Shown piece after piece: positions 27,405 through 32,664 of a DNA stretch of 32,664 bases. Within the stretch, counting starts at the first letter, position 1; every line of letters starts with the position of its first letter. A program made the position numbers and the translations under genes. A model generated the notes under the pieces. That model saw only the letters and a list, made by a program, of their open reading frames with translations, did not search any database and was not told the DNA's origin. Origin of the DNA: an uncultured Opitutia bacterium (GTDB lineage Bacteria; Verrucomicrobiota; Verrucomicrobiia; Opitutales; Opitutaceae); the NCBI GenBank assembly GCA_903872425.1, contig CAIQKQ010000042.1, forward strand, positions 1-32,664, read 5' to 3'.

Positions 27405-28403
27405 ATGACGCTTCGCTTTCTTCGCCTTCTTGTCACCTGCGCGTTCGCTGCCGGCGGTTTGCCCGCCACGGCTGAACCCTCGGCTCCCGCTGCTGCGACC
27501 GATCCGCTCGCTCCGCTTCTCGCCAAGCCTCTTTATCAATTTACCGAGGCTGAAACCGGTCGCTACCTCGCGCATCTTCAGGCCACCGAGCCTGATTTGC
27601 GTAAACGCATCGTCCACCTCGCCCGCAAAAATATTGGCCAACCCTACGAGATTTATCTGCTCGGCGAGATGCCATTTGAGACCTACGACCCCCAGCCGAT
27701 TTACTGCCTCGGAAAAAGCGACTGTCTCGTCTTCACCGAGCACATTTACGCCATGGCGCTTACGCGCGATTGGACCGGCTTTATGCGCCTGCTCCAGCGC
27801 ATTCGTTACCGCGATGGCCACCTCGGGGTCGCCACCAGAAATCATTACACGGAAGCCGATTGGAATTTCTCTAATCGCTGGCTTGTGCGTGATCTGACCA
27901 CCACACTCGTTGGCGCCAAAGCCGTCGCATTTGAGGAAAAAATCGACCGCTCCAAGTTTTTGCTCGGCCGCTATGGCCTCACGACCAATCTGCCGGTCGA
28001 AAATTTCCGCGATACTTATATTCCGCTAGATGCACTCGAAGCGGTGCTACCACACCTGCGCGATGGCGATTTTGTTAACGTCGTCCGTGCTTCAATCACC
28101 CCTGGCAGTCACCCTAACGCTGAGATCTATGGCGGTAACGCCTGGGTCGGCCACACCGGTCTCATCGCGCACGGCCCCGACGGCAGCGTCCACCTGATCC
28201 ACTCCTCTGAACCCGCCGTGCGTGAAGAACCCATCGCTGAATTTATCGCCCGCTCCCGCGAAAAAGCCGCCGCGCCAGGAGCCAAACAACGTCTCGTCGG
28301 GTTCAAATTCCTCCGCCTCACCGACGACCCGCTCGCTCAACTCCGACAACTCGACGGCCCCGACGCTCCACGCGTGACCTTGCCCAACGGCGCGGGCTTC
28401 TGA
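27405..28403 (+). CDS. DUF1460 family protein (N-acetylmuramoyl-L-alanine amidase-like, NlpC/P60-type fold), secreted
   Basis: 'VHLARKNIGQPYEIYLLGEMPFETYDPQPIYCLGKSDCLVFTEHIYAMALT', 'DGDFVNVVR', 'VGHTGLIAHGPDGSVHLIHSS'. Confidence 0.82.
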   Translation: MTLRFLRLLVTCAFAAGGLPATAEPSAPAAATDPLAPLLAKPLYQFTEAETGRYLAHLQATEPDLRKRIVHLARKNIGQPYEIYLLGEMPFETYDPQPIYCLGKSDCLVFTEHIYAMALTRDWTGFMRLLQRIRYRDGHLGVATRNHYTEADWNFSNRWLVRDLTTTLVGAKAVAFEEKIDRSKFLLGRYGLTTNLPVENFRDTYIPLDALEAVLPHLRDGDFVNVVRASITPGSHPNAEIYGGNAWVGHTGLIAHGPDGSVHLIHSSEPAVREEPIAEFIARSREKAAAPGAKQRLVGFKFLRLTDDPLAQLRQLDGPDAPRVTLPNGAGF

Positions 28404-28418
28404 TTTCATCTTGGTTTC

Positions 28419-29633
28419 ATGGCTTTAGTCCCTTCTTCCATCGCCGCGCTTCCTGCCCGCACACTTGAACTCGGTGCGCTTCTAGAGCGCTGGGCCAATA
28501 TCAATTCTGGCTCCGGTCACGCCGCCGGTCTCGCGCGGATGCGTGAAATGCTCCGCGCTGATTTCGCTCACGCCTTCCCGGCCGCGACCATTACCGAGCT
28601 CGTGACGGATGCCCCTGGCTTTAACCCTCCGGGCTCGCGCGCCCTCAGTATCAGCCTGCGCCCCACCGCGCCCACGCAAGTCATCCTCTGCGGCCACTAC
28701 GACACCGTCTACGAAGCCGATGACGCCTTTCAAACTTGCCGCTGGCTCGACGCCACCACGCTCAACGGACCCGGCACCGCCGACATGAAAGGCGGCCTCG
28801 TCACGCTTTTCGCCGCGCTCCAAGCCTTTGAGGCCACCCCGCACGCCGCGCAGCTAGGGTGGGAAGTGTTGCTCACCCCTGACGAAGAAACCGGTTCACA
28901 CGGCACCGTAGATCTTTTCCGTCACGCCTCGCGTCGCCACCAATTCGGCTTTGTTTTCGAACCCGGTCGCCCCAACGGCAATATCATCCATTCTCGCAAA
29001 GGCACTGGCGGCATCGTTGCTACCTGTCACGGCCGCGCCGCGCACGCCGCCAAAGTCCCCAACGACGGCCGCAGCGCCATTCTCGCTCTCGCCGAGTTTC
29101 TTCTCGAGGTGGCAAAAATCCCCTCCGAGATGGCTGACGTGATGGTTAACGTCGGCAACGTCCGCGGCGGCACCGCTGCGACCAACGTCGTCCCGCACTT
29201 CGCTGAATCCGAGATCGATATCCGCATCACTAAAGTCTCTGACGGTGCGCCGCTGCTCGCGCGTTTCCACGCCATCGCTGAACGCTTCAACACCCGCGAC
29301 GGTATCAAGCTCACGCTTAAGGGTGGCTTCAACCGTCCCCCTAAAGAATGTCTCCCGGCCGAAGAAGCCGCATTCCCCGAATGGCAACGCGCTGCAGCCG
29401 ATGTCGGTGTGGCTGCGTTTACGTGGGTTCACGGCGGCGGCGCCTCCGATGGTAATTTCCTTACCGCGGGTGGCCTGCCCAATCTCGATGGCGTTGGCCC
29501 CATCGGCGATAATCTTCATAGTAACCGCGAGTTTTGTCGTATTGAGACCATCGCGCCGCGCGCCCAGATTGTAGCCCTGTTTTTGCACCGCGTCGCTGCG
29601 GGTGAAATCACGTTGCCGCCCGCGAAAGGTTAA
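28419..29633 (+). CDS. M20 family metallopeptidase (glutamate carboxypeptidase-like)
   Basis: 'ILCGHYDTVYEADDAFQ', 'LNGPGTADMKGGLVTLFAAL', 'LLTPDEETGSHGT', 'AAHAAKVPNDGRSAI', 'VHGGGASDGNFLTAGGLPNLDGVGPIGDNLHS'. Confidence 0.92.
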   Translation: MALVPSSIAALPARTLELGALLERWANINSGSGHAAGLARMREMLRADFAHAFPAATITELVTDAPGFNPPGSRALSISLRPTAPTQVILCGHYDTVYEADDAFQTCRWLDATTLNGPGTADMKGGLVTLFAALQAFEATPHAAQLGWEVLLTPDEETGSHGTVDLFRHASRRHQFGFVFEPGRPNGNIIHSRKGTGGIVATCHGRAAHAAKVPNDGRSAILALAEFLLEVAKIPSEMADVMVNVGNVRGGTAATNVVPHFAESEIDIRITKVSDGAPLLARFHAIAERFNTRDGIKLTLKGGFNRPPKECLPAEEAAFPEWQRAAADVGVAAFTWVHGGGASDGNFLTAGGLPNLDGVGPIGDNLHSNREFCRIETIAPRAQIVALFLHRVAAGEITLPPAKG

Positions 29634-29666
29634 AGCCTCGCCCCGTTCGCCCGTGGCTAATAAAGA

Positions 29667-30149
29667 TTAAAACGTTCGCTCGAGTGTTTGCCCCGGAGTG
29701 AGCGGACGCCATGCGGCGCCGAACTCTCGCAGCGCGGCGCGCACGCGGGTGAGTTCGTCGGGCGTGAGTGCGAGTGTCGGCACGCGTTCTTTTTTGCAGG
29801 CGGCGGCGAGTTTCACGCTGAAGTCGGCGGGTTCGCTGGCGCCACCCCACTGCTCGGCAGCGAGACAGGCGACCAGCGCTTCGCTTTGGCGAAGACGCGG
29901 AATTTTCGCGGGCGATTTTTTCGCCGCCTGAAATTTTTTCGTCACGCTAGCCAAGTCGGCTCCATCAGCGATCTGGCCAAAAAATCCCTCGCGCCAACCG
30001 AGCGTGGTTTCGATTACGAAATGAAACGCCACGTGCGGGAGAATCGCCTGCTTGGGCATCTCACCCTTTGTGCGAGTGTCGTTCGCGCGGAGGCACGTGA
30101 GGGCGTCGGCGGAATCAGACGGGGTGTTTTTGGTGAAACGAACGAGCAT
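29667..30149 (-). CDS. Hypothetical protein
   Basis: Coherent ORF MLVRFTKNTPSDSADALTCLRANDTRTKGEMPKQAILPHVAFHFVIETTLGWREGFFGQIADG...; no family recognised. Confidence 0.65.
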   Translation of the reverse strand: MLVRFTKNTPSDSADALTCLRANDTRTKGEMPKQAILPHVAFHFVIETTLGWREGFFGQIADGADLASVTKKFQAAKKSPAKIPRLRQSEALVACLAAEQWGGASEPADFSVKLAAACKKERVPTLALTPDELTRVRAALREFGAAWRPLTPGQTLERTF

Positions 30150-30180
30150 GAAAAAAGCGGGAAAGCGAGACCCACTGAAC

Positions 30181-31083
30181 TCAAGTGGATCGCGCGAGCA
30201 AGCGGCGCACCCCTTCGATCGGCGCGGCCGTGATCGGCGCGAGCGGAAGCGAGGTGCGGGCTTTGAGCGCGGCGAGTACGGCGGGATGGGTGAGCAAAGC
30301 GCCACTGAGGCCAGTCGTAATCGAGGCCGGTGGTGTTTCTAGGAAAAGTTTCGCGGCGACTTGCGTGGCGAGCTCGAGAAGTTCAGTCGCGGATTCGATC
30401 AACACTTGATGCGCGGTCGCGTCGCCCTCCTCGGCTAAACGCAAGATCGCGGGGGCGAGGGCGGCGATGACGCGATTGGGTTCGGCGTGGGCGTAAAAGT
30501 AGCGCGTGATCGCGCGGGCATCGGCGTCGTCGCCGAGTTGCGTGTGCGCGCGCACGGCGGGGCCGAGCTGGGAGGCGGGGAGCCAGCCCTGAAGTTCCAA
30601 CAACGCGCGGGCGATGGCGCGGCGGCCGAGTTCATAGCCACTGCCCGAATCGCCGAATCGCCAGCCCGTGCCGCCGGCGTAGTGGACGCTGCCATCGGGC
30701 GCGCGGGCGGCGACAAATGACCCCGTGCCGGCGTGAATCACGAGCCCAGGCGCGCCGTCGGTGGCGAGTTCGAGCGTCGGAAGGGAATCGGGCGCGGCGG
30801 TCACGTGGCCGTAGCCGGTGAGCGTCGCGGCGAACTCGGTCCAGAATGCGGGCACGCCCGACATGAATAAATGCGTTGCGGTGAGGTTGGCCGACGGGAG
30901 TTGGGCGTGGAGCGCGGCAAGGGCGGTGGTGAGCGTGGCGGCGGCGACTTCGGTGCCGGTGATGTTGGCGTTGCAGCCTGGGGCGAGGTGGCGTGCGACG
31001 ATCGTACCGGCGGCATCGAGGAGGATGCACTCGGTCTTGGTCGCGCCGCCATCGACGCCGATTTGAAAAGAGGGGTTACCCAC
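30181..31083 (-). CDS. BadF/BadG/BcrA/BcrD ATPase family protein (N-acetylglucosamine kinase-like)
   Basis: 'QIGVDGGATKTECILLDAAG', 'LVIHAGTGSFVAARAPDG', 'GGTGWRFGDSGSGYELGRRAI', 'TTGLSGALL'. Confidence 0.88.
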   Translation of the reverse strand: MGNPSFQIGVDGGATKTECILLDAAGTIVARHLAPGCNANITGTEVAAATLTTALAALHAQLPSANLTATHLFMSGVPAFWTEFAATLTGYGHVTAAPDSLPTLELATDGAPGLVIHAGTGSFVAARAPDGSVHYAGGTGWRFGDSGSGYELGRRAIARALLELQGWLPASQLGPAVRAHTQLGDDADARAITRYFYAHAEPNRVIAALAPAILRLAEEGDATAHQVLIESATELLELATQVAAKLFLETPPASITTGLSGALLTHPAVLAALKARTSLPLAPITAAPIEGVRRLLARST

Positions 31084-31241
31084 AGCGTTTGAAGCAATAC
31101 ACGGAAGCGGCCGCGGGGAAATATTTATTCGAAGCCAACGACCAGTGCGATTTGCCGAATCCAGTTGTCCGCGCCGGAAACGGCGGTGCAGGCTGCTTCA
31201 ATGCAATCACCTCGACGCGCCGTTCAGCCTGCATTCTACGC

Positions 31242-31706
31242 ATGATCCTCGGCATTGATCACCTCAACATCGTCGTCGCCGATATGGCGCGCTCGTTAGC
31301 GTTTTATTGTGACGTGCTGGGTTTCACCCAAACTAAGGAAGCGCACCTCGAAGGCGAGTGGATTGAAAAAATCGTGGGCCTGCGCGGTGTGAAGGCCCAC
31401 GCGGTGTTTATCGTTTCGCCCGGCGGTGAGCCTCGCATTGAGCTGCTCCATTACCATTCGCCGGAAGGCGTGGCGCTCCCGGAAAATTCGCGGGCCAACA
31501 CCCGCGGCCTACGCCACTTTGCGTTGCGCGTCACCGATATTGCCGCCGTGACCGCAAAGCTGCGTGCTGCCGGCATCGCAGTATCGGGCGAGCCGACGGC
31601 GGTGCCGGGCGGCGTAGTGAAATTCGACACGGGCGCGGGCGGCAAAACCCTGGTCTACTTCGTCGATCCCGACGGAGTGATTGTGGAACTAGCGGAGTAT
31701 CGTTGA
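31242..31706 (+). CDS. VOC superfamily (glyoxalase/bleomycin-resistance fold) protein
   Basis: 'MILGIDHLNIVVADMARSLAFYCDVLGF', 'IELLHYHSPEG', 'LRHFALRVTDI', 'VYFVDPDGVIVELAEY'. Confidence 0.93.
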   Translation: MILGIDHLNIVVADMARSLAFYCDVLGFTQTKEAHLEGEWIEKIVGLRGVKAHAVFIVSPGGEPRIELLHYHSPEGVALPENSRANTRGLRHFALRVTDIAAVTAKLRAAGIAVSGEPTAVPGGVVKFDTGAGGKTLVYFVDPDGVIVELAEYR

Positions 31707-32027
31707 GGTGGTCTGAAACGTCTTAGGTCCGTATCCCACGATCTCGGCGGCTTTTCCCCGCCTCGGTTTTGCCGCGTTGCCTTGGCTTTGTTTCGGCGGT
31801 GCACCAGACATGGACGTGGGTGCGTTTCGCGCCCGATCCCAAGGCGCCGGGGGGGGTTAACTAGCGAAGGGATGCCTGCCCGCTCGCATTTGTAGGCGAG
31901 CCTGGTCTTTAGCCGGCCAGGGACAGTCGGTTAGATTCTGCAAACTTCACGCATCGTCGCTGTGCATGATGGTTTCGGCGCCTGCCACCCACGTGCTCGT
32001 TGTTAGCCTCGGGGAGAGGCGGAGGAA

Positions 32028-32116
32028 GTGGCGCAATTACACAAAATGCTCTTTGTTAATTAATAATTACGGCGAGATTCGTGAAATCGCGCCACTTTGC
32101 GCCACATCTTGCGCCA
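32028..32116 (+). promoter_or_regulatory. GCGCCAC iteron/operator cluster at the start of the winged-helix ORF
   Basis: GTGGCGCAA at 32028-32036 inverted relative to GCGCCAC (32089-32095), TTGCGCCAC (32097-32105) and TTGCGCCA (32109-32116). The last runs into the ATG. Confidence 0.5.
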
Positions 32117-32340
32117 TGCCAAAGCAGGTTCCAGAGGCAGAGCTGGCCGACATCCTTAAAGCCGTGGCGGGTTTTCCGCAGCCGGGCTTCGCTGGTGGAA
32201 ATCGCCGGCAAGCTGTCGCGGTCGCTGGCGCGACGCACACTGCAGCGGCGGCTCGCGCGGCTCGTCACCGAAAAGCAGCTCGTGGCGTTGAGTTCCCGGG
32301 CCGGCCAGCGCTATCGCTCTGCCGGCGCCACGGCGGTCAC
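32116..32340 (+). pseudogene. Winged-helix/HTH protein (Fic-associated N-terminal type), apparently frameshifted
   Basis: MPKQVPEAELADILKAVAGFPQ in one frame. A +1 shift near 32180-32186 gives ASLVEIAGKLSRSLARRTLQRRLARLVTEKQLVALSSRAGQRYR. Confidence 0.5.
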
Positions 32341-32664
32341 GAAGCTGTCGTCCCTAGCCGCCACTGATCCCGACATACGCGTCCGGCTTTCCGCCGCCAT
32401 TGTGCTCCGGATGTTCTCTTGGTTGCAGCTGGATGTTTTGGCTCTCGCCAACTCTGACGATTTACCTGTCTGGCGCTCGGCTGATCCGAAGCTCTGTTAT
32501 TCCAGCGCTTGGCTACTGTTCCGCTTGGTCTGTCTCTCCACCACTTGGACCGTCAGTGCCTGGTCATTTCGGCAATCTGGTGCATGGCTTCTTCAAGGAT
32601 TGCCCTCGGCAGCGCCCAAAATCTCCAGGGCTCTGTCGCTTTGGTGTATGCCGTTTCGGCATCG

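Noticed and set aside
26577-27845. 422-aa minus-strand ORF spanning receptor 3' end and DUF1460
   Set aside because: Crosses a strong terminator and two convincing + strand genes; composition typical of antisense.
32648-32662. ATGCCG-TTT-CGGCAT palindrome at the right edge, considered as an integron attC or terminator
   Set aside because: Short, no T tract, no attC core sites visible, and context truncated by the window end.
1-32664. CRISPR array, rRNA, tRNA, intact transposase or prophage
   Set aside because: No regular repeat-spacer pattern, RNA gene signature or transposase/integrase motif recognised by reading both strands.

Overview
GC-rich bacterial chromosomal window. The gene content (giant delta-60 repeat protein, duplicated GPTLAKFG C-terminal modules, CE15 esterase, NagB-LmbE fusion, large TonB-dependent receptor) looks like Verrucomicrobiota/Opitutaceae, which is an inference. 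Contents left to right: the 3' part of a very long delta-60/beta-propeller repeat protein; an AT-rich insert with an AbiEi-like regulator; lpxD and a fatty acid desaturase; sialate O-acetylesterase and a D-threonine-aldolase-like enzyme; a decayed VapBC module; a CE15 esterase; a Phd-like antitoxin relic; uvrC, cinA, purC, dacB; a NagX-like membrane protein; a NagB-LmbE fusion; an AraC regulator; a TonB-dependent receptor; a DUF1460 hydrolase; an M20 peptidase; a BadF/BcrA-type kinase; a VOC protein; and a frameshifted winged-helix ORF at the right edge. No rRNA, tRNA, CRISPR array or intact mobile element was recognised. The most interesting signals are: (i) a set of decaying toxin-antitoxin-like genes, read at the nucleotide level (VapB homopolymer frameshift plus a VapC Asp-to-Asn change, an amber-interrupted Phd, an AbiEi-like gene with a 31-codon ATGA-coupled stub partner, and a frameshifted winged-helix gene with operator iterons); (ii) a 26-nt motif shared by the AraC and TonB-receptor upstream regions; and (iii) an unusual catalytic-loop sequence in the NagB half of the NagB-LmbE fusion. 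No clearly new, complete system is demonstrated.
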